Source: Theobroma cacao (Eukaryota > Streptophyta > Magnoliopsida > Malvales > Malvaceae). From it: a DNA stretch of 64,000 bases. Below, piece by piece: positions 1 to 12,889 of this stretch (the first letter of the stretch is position 1; each line of letters begins with the position of its first letter). The stretch is from assembly GCF_000208745.1 (NCBI RefSeq), contig NC_030855.1:3120483-3184482 (forward strand), written 5' to 3'. The notes under the pieces were generated by a model. The model was not told the DNA's origin, searched no databases, and was given only the letters and a program-made list of their open reading frames with translations. The position numbers and the translations under genes were made by a program.

Positions 1-962
1 AAACCTTTGGTGGTTTTCTTCACTTGTTTTCATGCTACACATCATTAATCACCTAAAAACACTAACATACCTAAAAATCAAACTAATCCAAGATCATTCT
101 CTCTCCATACCCATTTTGACCAGCCATGAATTCACCATGAAAGCATGCTTTTCAACCATGGAAATTAAGGGAAAATGCATAGGGAAAATAGTTCATAAAC
201 TAAAATCAAGAAATTTTACCTTTTTCCACTTGATTTCCTTGAAAATCCCTACTTTTCTTCTTGAATTTCTTTCCACCTTGGGTTTCTTCTTCCTTTCCCC
301 TTTGTTTTCTTGCTATGGCCAGCCATAATGAAGAGAAAATGGTGGTGTGGGCTGATTTTTATAGTTAAATAATATAATAATTTAAACTTGCCACATGACA
401 TTTCATGATTGGTCTATTTTTTAAATTCTTATCTTTTAAGCTTTAAATCTCCACCACACATTATTCAAGGGTCAAAAATGATGATGGGTGAAGACCTTGT
501 GCTGGAAAAATGTTCTGGGGGTGCAAAATTATCGTTTTGCCCCGGGATGGCAAAATTGCCATTTCGCCTTTGTACTCCAAATTATACCGAAATTAAAATT
601 TTTCACTTCTAAATCTCAAATCATACTCCAATAAGTCAAATGGAGCCAAAAAATCTTTTCTAAAAATTTTCGTTTTGTCCCCAGGTGGTAAATGACCATT
701 TTACCCCTAGATAGTGAAAATTTCGGTTTGACTCCAAATTGATCTTCGAACTCCAAATTACCATTTTGAGTCATCCTTGAACTGTGAAACTCTTAATTTC
801 ACCTTAAAACTCCTATTTGAACTCGTTCGAGGCTTAATCGATTTAATGGTACCATTAGGGGTAATATCGTCTTTTAACGATTTCTCAAACTTCCTAAATA
901 TGCAACCATTCTATTGAGCATGTAAATGACATCGTAATTATTTTATAGAACAGAGTATGACA
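1..962 (-). repeat. 3' LTR, partial
   Basis: Direct copy of 4409-5370 ending in TGACA. About 1.65 kb of this LTR must lie left of the window if it equals its partner in length. The open reading frames in it (32-328, 409-612) recur in the other LTR with changes and look like chance. Confidence 0.85.
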
Positions 963-2734
963 ACACTATCCCCCTTAAAATAAAATTTTATCCTTAAAAT
1001 TTCACTTTTCAAACTCAAAGAAAAGGCGAGGTATTATCTTTTATTCGATGCTCAACTTCTCTTGTTATCTCCTTTATGGGGAATCTTGATTTGCTCTTCG
1101 TATTTATTTCCAACTCAACTTGAATACTTAACTTTTATCTATTATTACCCTTTAGAATTTGATCAGTAATAATCCTCTCAATCATGAGTCTTTATGTCAT
1201 TTAGGATTACGCTAGGTGGTTTTTCAAGATAAAGAGTCTACGCAGCCTCCTGTTTATAATCGGTGCTGCAGTCACTGACTATAAACAAGACTCTATGTCA
1301 ACTTCACTATTTCTCTGTTTACCACAAGAGTTGCTTCATTTAATCACTTTTCATTCAACTGAGTTAATACAAGAATTATAAATCCTCATAGTAATCCTTT
1401 ATAGTACTCATTTTCTATGTCACCATCGTAATCCTTTATTCACAAATTCATTACTTAACATTGATGTCCCTTCTCATTAATCTCTCATCATCTTTATTTC
1501 TTAAGATTTGACTTTGATCAATACATTATTAATCTTAATACTCCACAAGGTAATTTATTTCAATGTAGCTGTTGAAATCTACTTAATTAAAACAAATCTT
1601 TTACTTTTGGAGCTACTACCTTAGTCGTTCTCAACAGTTTGACTCCTTTTTGAGTCTATACCACAATTAGTAGAGTAAACTCTCTATCACAGATGCATGA
1701 TCGGAATACTGACCCCAACATATCTATATTATCTATGTGATATGCCACAGTTATCCCTTAGGGCATATTTCACTACCAATATTCACATATCTTTACCATG
1801 ATAATTTCTCGAATAAATTAAAACTTATGGGAGAAAACATACTTTACAATTTATATCTCCCTCTATAAGCATCTCCAAAAATCCTCATGTCCTATGTCCC
1901 ACCTTAGGACAATTTTCCCATATGGTTCAATAGATCACAACTTCATCACACGCCTAATGATTCATTATTTATAGTATCCCACTATTCTCATAGTCGTAAC
2001 CGATTATATTTCTCATCTTAAAATTTTATAGTATCACCTTCTAATTCCCTCCATACTTAAATTTATAATTCTTGACTTAACCCCGTTAACTGGTGATCAA
2101 TTCATAGTACTGCAAGGTTTAATCATTATTAAATCTAATAATTGCTGGAACCATTAATGGCTTCCTATTTCAACCTTTAGTACTTATTTAAAATAATCGA
2201 TCTAGCCACTAAGATAATTATTCATCCTCAACACTTATATTACTAATCTACCTTTGTCATACTAAAAGATTTTTATACTCCTTCTATCATTTAAACAACT
2301 ACTCCATCATCTGTTTATTTTATACAAGACAAAAGTCAACTCTTAAGCCTTTCATACAAGGGATTGTTATCCTTCTTAGACTACATCTGTCTAGGATTAT
2401 AGTATTACAAGCTTCAACAAGGCACTAAACATCTTTAGGATCATTATCATCTTCATCCTTTTTCGAGTCCGTTCCAAGTTTTCCCTTTTTCTTCTCTTGC
2501 CATTTACTTACATTGCTCCCACAGCCTGGGGAGAATGTCTAACGACAATTACTTAATCTCTTATACACCCTGAAAACAAATAGGTCTCTATATGCAAACT
2601 CATGCATTTTATTCGACTTAACTTAACTTAACCCGGGGCCACGCAGTGTCAGTGTGGATTTCTTAAAACAACTTTAAAACCAAAAACTTTAAAATCCAAA
2701 GCTTTAAAACCAAAATCTCTGATCTTTAAATCAT
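963..2734 (-). other. Non-coding interior of the LTR element
   Basis: This stretch holds no long open frame on either strand and no recognisable protease, reverse transcriptase, RNase H or integrase motif. It is AT-rich with many stops. The only structural signals are the edge signals: the polypurine tract at the left and the primer site at the right. Confidence 0.7.
969..980 (-). promoter_or_regulatory. Polypurine tract
   Basis: On the minus strand this reads as a purine run with five consecutive G residues, a few bases inside the 3' LTR. That is the expected position for plus-strand priming in reverse transcription. Confidence 0.65.
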
Positions 2735-2746
2735 GCTCTAATACCA
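2735..2746 (-). promoter_or_regulatory. Primer binding site, initiator-Met tRNA type
   Basis: The minus strand reads TGGTATTAGAGC, one transition from TGGTATCAGAGC. It starts seven bases inside the 5' LTR edge at 2754. It sets the element's orientation. Confidence 0.8.
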
Positions 2747-2753
2747 ATCTAAT

Positions 2754-5370
2754 TGTCATGACCCGAAACTCCCATCGGACCCGTGACAACCGCCGCGACG
2801 TCTCGATAAGCACTCATTACCTCGAATATCGATCGGAACCCCGCAAGGCTTAGCATCAGCTTCCGTATCTCCCCAGTGAGCAACAATTATTAAATCTCAC
2901 ATTTCAAGAAATCTTAAGTCGTTTTCAAATCAAAACAATAAAATATTATTTTTTGGCTCGCAGGGGCATTTTCGTCATTTTTCTTCAAAAATATCGAAAC
3001 TCACCCAAAAACAAGGTGTAAAAGCTAAATATGTTCATACATATTTTAAATCAAATAACTGAAGTATAAAATTACTTTTACAATGACACGTGGGCCCCTA
3101 ACTGACCAAAAAGGTGTAAGGCTACGAACCTTTACTTTCTAGGATGCAACTCTGAGATTAATTCTCGTCTATCAACTATCAACAAACTATCTTGAGCCTG
3201 AAAAATGGATAGGAAGAGGGGTGAGATTACTTAATCCCAGTGAGTAAACAATTACCATCAAAAGCATCTAAAACCGAGTAGATGGAGACAATATAAAAAC
3301 GTTATATTTCAATAATGTTCATAACTCAAAATCCGTTTCAATCTATACCAAACAATTTCTTTTCATCAAAATTTCCCTGGCTTATGAGTTTCTTAAACTT
3401 GGCCCTTGCCAGAATCATTCTCGCGAGTACCTTTGTGAAGGTATGCCACTGAGATCGCCAAGGCTGTTAAATGTCTCATACCCATAAACATATTTTCACA
3501 TCTAACACACAGCCGTTCCTTGGCGTTGGCTGAGTCCCACTCTCACGTGGTGGCCCGAACGTGAGGTGCACTTAAATCTTACCTCAGGAGATACTTCACT
3601 CAACATCTCCCCCTGGAGGTAAATATATAATTGGGTTACCGTACCCCTCTCATAGGCAGTTCACGGAAACCCCCACCACTGCAATGACTGTTTAATATAC
3701 CACCAAACCCAAAAAATTTTCAGTAACATAATATGGAGAATAAAATTTAATCCAGTCTACCGAGACCAATCCAGAACTGTTCATATATTTCATGCCAACC
3801 CCAAAAATTTAGCCATCATGCTACCATAGTGTCATAAGCCACAATTTCAATAACACATAAAATTATAAATTCAACACAGTCTCCATATACTCAATTTTTC
3901 CAAAACAATATTTGATTTCAAAATCAGTATAAATCTCATTTTTATTAAAAAAAACATTTTAATTGGAAAACATAATATTTTATAATTTAAACTCACCATT
4001 TAATAAAAGCATCAAACAAGTATAATTACTCTAGATATTTAAGATGATAAATTGTCCACTCACAGTATTGGGAGTAGAAATACTCCTATTTTCAGTCTAC
4101 GAGTACAGTCCTTTACCCGTATCCAATGGCTCACCACCTAGCCATAATCCATGACACATATTCCAATTAAATTGTGTCTAACAGTCATAAGCTATTTCAG
4201 GCTCGATATATATGCATGATTTATCTTCACTTTTCTTCTTGGAACTTTCGGCCAACAATGGTACATTAACTCCGTGATTTTTCCTACTTAATTTTCTCTC
4301 CATAATTCATTAATTCTTACACCAAAAAATATTATTTCTTAATCAAATCACTTAGAATAACATCCCATTCTTCCTCATTATTCGCTTAGAGAATTCGGCT
4401 ATTGATGGGCACCAACCTTTGGTGGTTTTTTTCACTTGTTTTCATGCTACACATCATTAATCACCTAAAAACACTAACATACCTAAAAATCAAACTAATC
4501 CAAGATCATTCTCTCTCCATACCCATTTTGACCAGCCATGAATTTACCATGAAAGCATGCTTTTCAACCATGGAAATTAAGGGAAAATGCATAGGGAAAA
4601 TAGTTCATAAACTAAAATTAAGAAATTTTACCTTTTTCCACTTGATTTCCTTGAAAATCTCCACTTTTCTCTTGAATTTCTTTCCACCTTGGGTTTCTTC
4701 TTCCTTTCCCCTTTTTTTTCTTGCTATGGCCGGCCATAATGAAGAGAAAATGGTGGTGTGGGCTGATTTTTATAGTTAAATAATATAATAATTTAAACTT
4801 GCCACATGGCATTCCATGATTGGTCTATTTTTTAAATTCTTATCTTTTAAGCTTTAAATCTCCACATGTTATTCAAGGGTCAAAAATGATGATGGGTTAA
4901 AACCTTGTGCTAGAAAAATATTTTGAGGGTGCAAAATTACCGTTTTGCCCCCGAGATGGCAAAATTACCATTTCGCCTTTGTACTCCAAATTATACCGAA
5001 ATTAAAATTTTTCACTTCTAAATCTCAAATCATACTCCAATAAGTCAAATGAAGCCAAAAAATCTTTTCTAAAAATTTCCATTTTGTCCCCAAGTGGTAA
5101 ATGACCATTTTGCCCCTAGATAGTGAAAATTTCGGTTTGACTCCAAATTGATCTTCGAACTCCAAATTACCATTTTGAGTCATCCCTGAACTGTGAAACT
5201 CTTAATTTCACCTTAAAATTCCTATTTGAACTCGTTCGAGACTTAATCGACTTAATGGTACCTTAGGGGCAATATTGTCTTTTAACGATTTTTCAAACTT
5301 CCTAAATATGCAACCATTTTATTGAGCATGTAAATGACGTCCTAATTATTTTATAGAACAGAGTTTGACA
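2754..5370 (-). repeat. 5' LTR, 2617 bp, complete
   Basis: It runs from TGTCATGACC to GAGTTTGACA, a TG...CA frame with inverted ends TGTCA/TGACA. The right 960 bp match 1-962. No gene is seen in it; the frames at 4402-4779 and 4618-4812 are not conserved coding. Confidence 0.85.
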
Positions 5371-7640
5371 AGTTTAGCAAGAAAAGGATTCATATTCATG
5401 GGAAACAAGATGCGATTTGGTGATAGAATTCGATTCTGTCCAGATTTGCATGTGGTTTGATTTTCAGTTTTTAACAGGGGTCTAAAAGCCTCCAAATATT
5501 CTGAAAAAATTTGGAAGTAATCTACATTGAAATTTTTTCAATATGATTAATTACCAGATGAAAATGGTGAAGGAAATGCCGTGAAATCATGGCTGAAACC
5601 ATTGTTGCCAGTAGTAGTTTCAGGTCATGATTTTGCTGAGAAAGTCATCTTCAAAGAGTCCTAAAATTGTGCAATTGTTGTACCTTTTTGGATAAATTTT
5701 GAAGTTTGAATATGTTCAAAAGATGCCTGGAAAGATCACTAAAATTAAGGGATTTAATCACTTGATTTATGCCATCATAATGCCACATATGCAACCCAAA
5801 AACTGCAGCTATGTACAAGATACATAGGCTGCGTTTTTTGGGGTTTTGACTAGCTAAATCAAGTCCAAAAATTATAAAATTTTAATATGGAAAGGTTCCA
5901 TATGTTAGCTGACCATGGTTAAAATTTGAGAATTAAATTCCCTGATTTGTTGCCGCATCAAGCCATAAAACTTTGACTGGTACATTGCTGCCAGAATTTT
6001 GTAAAGTCATGGTTTTTGGGATTTTAGTGTCCATATTTGCAGCCTAAAATTGTGCAATTAAAAACTCTAATTTACTAAACAATATCTTATGGAAAAGTTC
6101 CAGAAAGATAAACTTTGATATATATAAATTAAGGAATTTGATTCCTTAAAATAAGGATATTAGGATTTAATTTATCACATCCATAAATTTAGGAATTTGA
6201 TTCCTACAAATATGGGAGTGTGATAAATATGGACAAGATAAATATCATGAATTAATTTCCTTCTTTTAAGAAGTGAAATTCGAATAGGATAGTTAAATAT
6301 AATTAAAGATAATGTTGTCTTAAATATTATATTTAAATTATCCAATGAGATTAGATAATTGAAGACACATAATCTTTAATTTAAAAGGATTAGTAAAAGT
6401 TACTTAAAACGTTTAAAGATTACAAATTAAAAATGTTTTAATTTGTAATAATATTTTAATTCTAATTCTAATGAGATTAGGAATGGATAAATTACTAATA
6501 TGATTAGTAAAGACTTTCCATACATGGAAGACTGTTTCCATACACGGAATTAAAAATGAACTCGAAATTAGTTGTACACTAATTTCGGATGCCTCATATG
6601 ATTAACAATTAAAATAAGACATAGTTTTAATTTTATGTTCATGTGGATGGATGTATGTGGATGATTATGGACTAGGCCCAATATGATTGTGGATGTATGG
6701 TTAAATTGTATCATGGTATTTATTTATTAAATGGGGTCTGCGCACCCTGCCTTTCTCTTGATTTTCAGGGATTGTAAAATTCTTTCCTCACCTAACTCCC
6801 CTAGGATGTACCAGGAGGTTTCTTTACTAAAATGTAATTAGTTACATATAAGTGTAGAATTAGGATTAGTTTAGGAGTTATTTTACAATTCGAAGATGAA
6901 GACCTAAAGGTGCATGAAGATACGAGAAGGAAGATTACAATATGTTGTATGTTATCCCCTAGGTTTGACCAAGCTAATTTCCTTCGATGGCTCAAGGAAA
7001 TTAGTATAGATAAAGTCCATAATCGTCCAAAGTAGTATGCATGAGATAGATTTATTTATGCAATTAATTAATGCTATGCATGCAAAGATAAGACCTTAAC
7101 TAAGTTAAAAAAAAAAACTCCCTCGATAAATATTGAGTCACATTCCACACATGATTAAGTTGTCTTCTACCATATAGCAAGATAACTTGGCTGCTCTTTT
7201 AATCGGAGACTTGTTGAGCACACTCAAGGTCACACTTTTACACAAGTATGTTTGAGCTATTGGTGGGTTTTACTTAACTAGTTTCATAAAATTCAGATGC
7301 TTGGAAACTTGATTATTATGGAAACTAGAGGCAATGGCTAGGTGAAACATATATGATATGTTTAGGCAATGTGTTGTCACCTAACTGATCTAGGAGTTGT
7401 ATAGAGATACAATTGGCAAGCTTAGTTACCTACCTAATCCAGCTATCATGGCTTGTTGAGCATACTCAAGGCCATGACTAGATGGATTGGATCCTAGCCC
7501 ACTAAGAGAATCTTAGTAGAGATCTCTCGAGGTGATATGGAGGGTTATCATCTTGAAGAAAATAGTGGGAGCAATCAATTTAAGATTTACTATCTCATCT
7601 TAATTGATTATAATACATGATTACTCATAAATGTTCTTTA
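5371..7640. other. Unassigned, transposon-like AT-rich stretch
   Basis: I recognise no gene here. Imperfect internal repeats occur: CCTAAAATTGTGCAATT near 5661 and 6044, and a pair around TTGTTGAGCAYACTCAAGG near 7212 and 7452. The right part leads into the copia frame at 7659 and may be that element's leader. I could not find a copy of the 3' LTR (11177-12871) here, so the 5' LTR is missing, replaced or too diverged. Confidence 0.4.
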
Positions 7641-7658
7641 AATGTCTAGGTTGTTAGA

Positions 7659-10600
7659 ATGCGAATACATATTACTTTGCGTGGCATACTTGATGTCATC
7701 ATGAAATTTGAGCCAAAATGTTTGGACTGGTATATCAAGTTGAGAAATGTTCTCAAATATCTATTTACAATAGATGTCATTAACGAAGATATCTTTGCCT
7801 TCTTGACAAGGTCAAAGAATAAGAAAGTTGTAGAAGTTTCATCTTTGACCATGTATATGATTGAAGTAAATTTGTCTACTATTAATTCGTCATCATGGGT
7901 ATTAGATACTGGATATGGGTCACACTTATGTAATGACATGAAGGTGCTGGAAACGAGTAGAAGATTAACGAAGGGAGAAGTGGTCCTAAGAGTAGGTAAT
8001 GGAGCAAAGGTTACTACATTGGCTGTAAGGACAGTTACCATACCTTTACCTTCTGGGTTGATCTTGGAATTAAGAGATTGTTACTATGTTCCTGCCATAT
8101 CCCGAAATATCATATCTGTGTCTTACTTGGCATTATATGATGATATTGAATTTTTCATTAAGGGCAATTGTTGTTCTTTTTCAAAGGGAGAGATGCATTA
8201 TGGTGCAGGGACACATTCGAACGATCTTTATATTCTTCATCCTAAGAAACCCATACTTAATATAGAGGTCAAGAAAGCAAAGAAAGATGATCCAAAACTA
8301 TCGTACATCTAGCACTATAGGCTTGGACACATCAATGAGACTCGTTTAACCAAGTTACACAAACAAGGTTACATCAATCCATTTAATTATGAATCTTATG
8401 GAACATGTGAGTGTTGTCTCCTTGGTAAGATGACCAAGTTGCCTTTCACTAAAAAGAGTGAACGAGCTAGGGTGTTACTAGGACTTGTACATTCAGATGT
8501 ATGTGGTCCTATGAATACTAGTGCTAGAGGAGGACACTCCTACTTCATCACCTTCACAGATGACCATTCTCGCTATGGTTATGTATATTTGATTAAATAT
8601 AAATCTGAATCCTTTGACAAGTTCAAAGAATACAGAGCGAAGGTTGAGAAACAAACTGGGAAAAGTATTCTCACTCTTAAATCTGATCAATGAGGAGAAT
8701 ATCTTAGCTAAGAGTTTCAGAATTATCTGAAAGAGAATGGGATTCTCGCACAATGGATTCCTTAAGGGACTCCACAGCACAATGGAGTATCTAAAAGAAT
8801 GAATCAAACATTATTGGACATGGTTCAATCCATGATGAGTCATGTAGATCTTTCTATATCTTTTTGGGGATATGCCCTAGAAACTGCTGCTCGCATACTG
8901 AACCAGGTTCTTACCAAATCAGTTGATAAGACACCATATGAGATATGGAGTGGGAAAATGCTCAACTTGTCTTATGCTAGGATTTGGGGATGTACCGCTT
9001 ATGTGAAGCGTACAATTTCTGATAAACTAAAAGCAAGATCAGACAAATGTAAATTTATGGGATATCTTAAAGAAACACACGGATATTATTTTTATAATCC
9101 CACTGAGCAAAAGGTGTTTGTCTCAAGGCATGCCACTTTCTTTGAGAAAGAGTTCTTAAATGAAAGGGCTGGTGGGAGTAAAGTTGTACTCGAAGAAGTT
9201 CAAGACCCACAAATTGACATTCCATTGGAACTTGAACCTAAGATTGTGACATTTGATATACAACCACAATATTAAGAGGCACAACCACTCAAAAGGTCTA
9301 GTAGAATACGTCAAGCTCCAAAGAGATATGGATTTCTCTTGGAAATGGACGCATTGCCCATAAATGATGAGCCTACAACCTATGAGGAGGCGATGTTGGA
9401 CATCGATTCTGAGAAATGGCTAGAAGCCATGAAATCTGAAATGGATGCCATGGATACCAACCAAGTATGGACTTTGGTGGATCCACTTGAAGGGATAAAA
9501 CCCATTAGGTGCAAGTGGGTCTTTAAGAGAAAGATCAATGTAGATGGCAAGGTGCAAACCTTTAAAGCTAGACTGGTAGCAAAAGGTTACAAACAAAGAC
9601 AAGGTATTGACTTTGAATAAACCTTTTCACCAGTTGCTATGCTTAAATCCATTAGGATTTTGCTTGCAATTGCTGCATACTATGATTATGAAATATGGAA
9701 AATGGATGTAAAAACTGCATTCCTTAATGGAAACTTGCAAAAGGAAGTGTACATGACAAAACCTGAAGGTTTTATATCCAATGCTAATGCTAATAAGGTG
9801 TGCAAGCATCAAAAGTCCATTTATGGACTTAAGCAAGCTTCTCGGAGTTGGAACATCCGTTTTGATGAAGCTATAAAAGGGTTTGACTTTCATCAAAAAA
9901 TGAGGATGAACCATGTGTCTATAAAAAGGTTAGTGGAAGTGCCATAATTTTCCTAGTGTTATATATTGATGACATATTGCTCATAGGAAATGATATACCA
10001 TTGCTGCAATCTACAAAAATTTGGTTGTCCAAACAATTCTCCATGAAAGATTTGGGAGAAGCAACNGAACATCCGTTTTGATGAAGCTATAAAAGGGTTT
10101 GACTTCATAAAAAATGAGGATGAACCATGTGTCTATAAAAAGGTTAGTGGAAGTGCCATAATTTTCCTAGTGTTATATGTTAATGACATATTGCTCATAG
10201 GAAATGATATACCATTGCTGCAATCTACAAAGATTTGGTTGTCCAAACAATTCTCCATGAAGGATTTGGGAGAAGCAGCTTACATTCCAAGAATAAAGAT
10301 CTATAGAGATGGGTCTAAAAGGTTACTAGGTCTTTCCCAATCCACATACATAGACAAAGTGCTAAAGAGGTTTAGCATGCTGGAGTCCAAGAAGGGACAC
10401 TTGCCTATGTCGTAAGGCATCTATCTCTCCAAGGGCATGTGTCCAAAGAATCAAGAAGAGAGAGATCGCATGGATAAGATCCCATATGCTTCAGCAATAG
10501 GATCTATCATGTATGCGATGCTTTGCACTAGACCAGATGTATCTTATGCTCTAAGTGTCACGAGTAGATACCAAGCTAATCCTGGTGAAAGTCGTTGGAT

Positions 10601-11102
10601 AGTTGTGAAAAACATTTTGAAGTACTTACGAAGAACTAAGGATGTATTTCTAGTTTATGGAGGAGGTGAACTCCAAGTTAGGGGTTATACGGATGCAAGC
10701 TTTCAAACTGACAAAGATGATAGCAAGTCGCAAAGTGGATATGTGTTCACACTTAATGGAGGTGCAGTGAGTTGGAAGAGTTCCAAACAAGAGATGACTG
10801 CAGATTCTACAATCGAGGCCGAATACATCTCTATGTCTGAGGTAGCGAGAAGGACAGTTTGGATTAAGAAGTTCATTACTAAACTACATGTGGTTCCTAG
10901 CATTGTTGATCCAATACCTTTGTATTGTGATAACAATGGAGCCATTGCACAAGTAAAGGAACCAAGGTCTCATCAGAAATCCAAACATGTATTACGGCGT
11001 TACCATGTGATCAAGGAGATCATTGGAAGAGAAGACATTTGCATAGAGCGTATACCCACTGAGGATAATATTGCTGATCCTTTCACTAAAGCACTGTCCT
11101 AG
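7659..11102 (+). pseudogene. Copia gag-pol polyprotein, degenerate
   Basis: Pieces in order are: a gag N-terminus (LRGILD...LDWYIKLRNVLK, 7680-7760); a protease site WVLDTGYGSHL (about 7895-7930); a GAG-pre-integrase segment (about 8310-8430); an integrase core (HSDVCGPM at 8490, then [11 protein letters not shown]); reverse transcriptase (KWVFKRK at 9515, MDVKTAFLNG at 9700, YGLKQASRSW at 9820); and RNase H (SIEAEYISM, YCDNNGAI, 10805-10940). Stop codons interrupt at about 8310, 8691, 8764, 9273 and 9618. Gag jumps from its first 35 or so residues to the region just before protease, so several hundred bases including the zinc knuckle are missing. The polymerase motif is YIDD in one duplicate and YVND in the other. 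It cannot encode a working polyprotein. Confidence 0.9.
9851..10279 (+). repeat. 215-bp tandem duplication around an ambiguous base
   Basis: 9851-10065 and 10067-10279 are nearly identical copies of the same reverse-transcriptase segment. They are separated by the only N I noticed, at 10066. The two differ by small indels (CTTTCATC against CTTCAT) and a few substitutions. The second copy restores the reading frame into the downstream RNase H part. This pattern fits a failed contig join better than a real duplication. Confidence 0.9.
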
Positions 11103-11176
11103 CAAAAGCATAATCATCATGTTGAGAACATTGGTATTAGATACATAGGCGATTGGCTTTAATGCTAATGGGAGAT

Positions 11177-12871
11177 TGTTAGTATAAGCCCTACAACCCA
11201 ATCTGTGGTTGTATAGGAATTGCAATTTTGAGATATTCATGTATGACATTTTGTTATTCATAACAACATTGAGGTAGTTCTTTATCCATAAGTTTGTAAT
11301 TTAATTACTTTTTTGTACTTATATAGATAAAGCCCATGGAACTATATATGCCTTGCAAAGGAATTGTATTGGGAAACAATTATGAGATCCTTATGTATTA
11401 AAACATTGTTCCTAAAAGTTCCTGATCATTGTATTATTGAGACAAGGCATCAATAATGCTCAAAAATTGACACATGTTATGTTTCTTACTTGTGAAGTAA
11501 TCAATCGTTCTCGTACGTTGAAGTATAAAGATACTTGGAACTAGCATGTGGGTGCTTTCCATAAGAGAGCGAGTTCACTGAACATCACCCGCCATGAGAA
11601 GTGCATTTGGTATTTCACTCAAGTGTCTATGCAATACTTCTCATATGTCAGTTGTGTAAATACTTCCTAGACTTGAGACACCAGGTTGCCTTATGTGTGG
11701 AGTGCTATGCTTTGATTTCATCCCTATGGGTGCCTAACCAAAGATGCCAAAACAGGATGCTTTTGGGTATAGCATGAAGCATGTGAAGGCAGATGGTGGT
11801 CAAGATAGGAATCATCACGCCAAGTGATTCAAAGGGAAATATCTCATTAGTTCTTGGTTGATATTAGCTTAATCAAATCCTTGACCAAGGTGATTAGGAG
11901 ATTATGAAATGAGTTTCATAAGTCTCCATAAAGCTAATGATCTAACTGCAAGAACAAATATAAAGATCAATAAGAGTAGGCACTGCACCAAGCTCTTATC
12001 ATCTTCAAGATATATGATGAGGGAATGAATTACACTAAAAGGTTGTCAAAGAATCCTTTGACTCTCCTAACAATTGGGTGGCCATGATGCATTGCTAGAT
12101 GCCAATCATGGTCTATGGAATTGAATTAGTTAATTTAAAATTGAATATGATTCATTTAAATTAATTAATTAATAATATTATAATTCAATTCCATTGCCAA
12201 CATGTTAGGAACCTAATGGGTCACACACAAAGGTTGCAATTTGGATTAAATTGAGAGTGTGATGATTTAAGTTAGACTTAAATCAAATTCTAGGTTTTAA
12301 CTATTAAGGACCTAATTAAAAAAATTTAATTAGGTATTGGTTAAATATTATAATTGATATAATATTAAGGACTTATTTTACAAATTTTAATAAGTTAAAC
12401 CTAGATATAAATATCACATTATAGCCACTCTTTTTTTGTGGAGAAGGATTTGTCTCTTGAATGCTGCCACTCTTGAGACGTTTATTTTCTTTTGAAAACT
12501 TCTCCTTTGATTCTTTGTTGGAAATCAAAGAAGAAAATAGGACAAATCGTTGTCCACTTGCTAGCACAAACCCGTGGCATAAAGCTCTCTCCTTGAGAAT
12601 GATCTGTTGCAATCGTGTGTGCATCATTGGAGGCCAAGCGATTGAGTGGCTGAGATTCTTTCACACCAAAGGTGTTCATGTTTTGTCACCAAAAGGAATT
12701 CATTTGATTACGATATCACTTGGAAAGGTACATTCTTTTTCTGATTTTATGTGGTACATAACTTTGCATTAAACAACCAAAGTGATCCAAAGGTAGGATG
12801 CATGGTTTTATTTTTATTTCAACCCTTTTTTATTTCGCTACATTGATGCTCTAATCATGCCGTTCCCAGCA
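11177..12871 (+). repeat. 3' LTR of the copia element
   Basis: It starts TGTTAGTATAAG directly after a purine-rich run (AATGGGAGA) and about 75 bp after the polyprotein stop. A TATA-like TATAAATA occurs near 12406. The end at CCCAGCA (12871) is judged from the CA terminus and from the start of unrelated duplicated DNA at about 12890. With no second copy in view, the end is tentative. Open frames at 12373-12772 lie inside it and look like chance. Confidence 0.55.
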
Positions 12872-12889
12872 CATGGGCCTAGTCAGGCC

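Larger units (their letters stand above)
1..5370 (-). mobile_element. LTR retrotransposon, non-autonomous (LARD-like), cut by window start
   Basis: Positions 1-962 and about 4409-5370 are near-identical direct copies that differ by scattered substitutions and small indels. Both end in TGACA. The second copy extends back to a TG at 2754, which makes a 2.6-kb LTR. Next to it, 2735-2746 reads on the minus strand as TGGTATTAGAGC, one mismatch from the usual initiator-Met tRNA primer site. A purine run lies beside the other LTR on the minus strand. These signs place the element on the minus strand, with its 5' LTR at the right. The interior is only about 1.8 kb and shows no gag or pol reading frame, so it should depend on a partner element. 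Superfamily is probably Ty3, but this is inferred only from LTR style. The far end lies outside the window, so the target-site duplication cannot be checked. Confidence 0.85.
7641..12871 (+). mobile_element. Ty1/copia retrotransposon, defective
   Basis: The order protease, integrase, reverse transcriptase, RNase H is that of Ty1/copia. The coding part is broken by stops and lacks most of gag. A purine-rich tract just before 11177 leads into a 1.7-kb sequence beginning TGTTAGTATAAG and ending at ...CCAGCA near 12871, taken as the 3' LTR. No matching 5' LTR was found. The left limit is therefore nominal. Confidence 0.75.

Noticed and set aside
4402..4779. 125-codon frame in the first LTR element
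   Set aside because: The corresponding frame in the other LTR copy (32-328) ends differently because of small indels, so it is not under coding constraint.
12373..12772. Overlapping frames on both strands after the copia polyprotein
   Set aside because: They are within the presumed 3' LTR and show no known domain.
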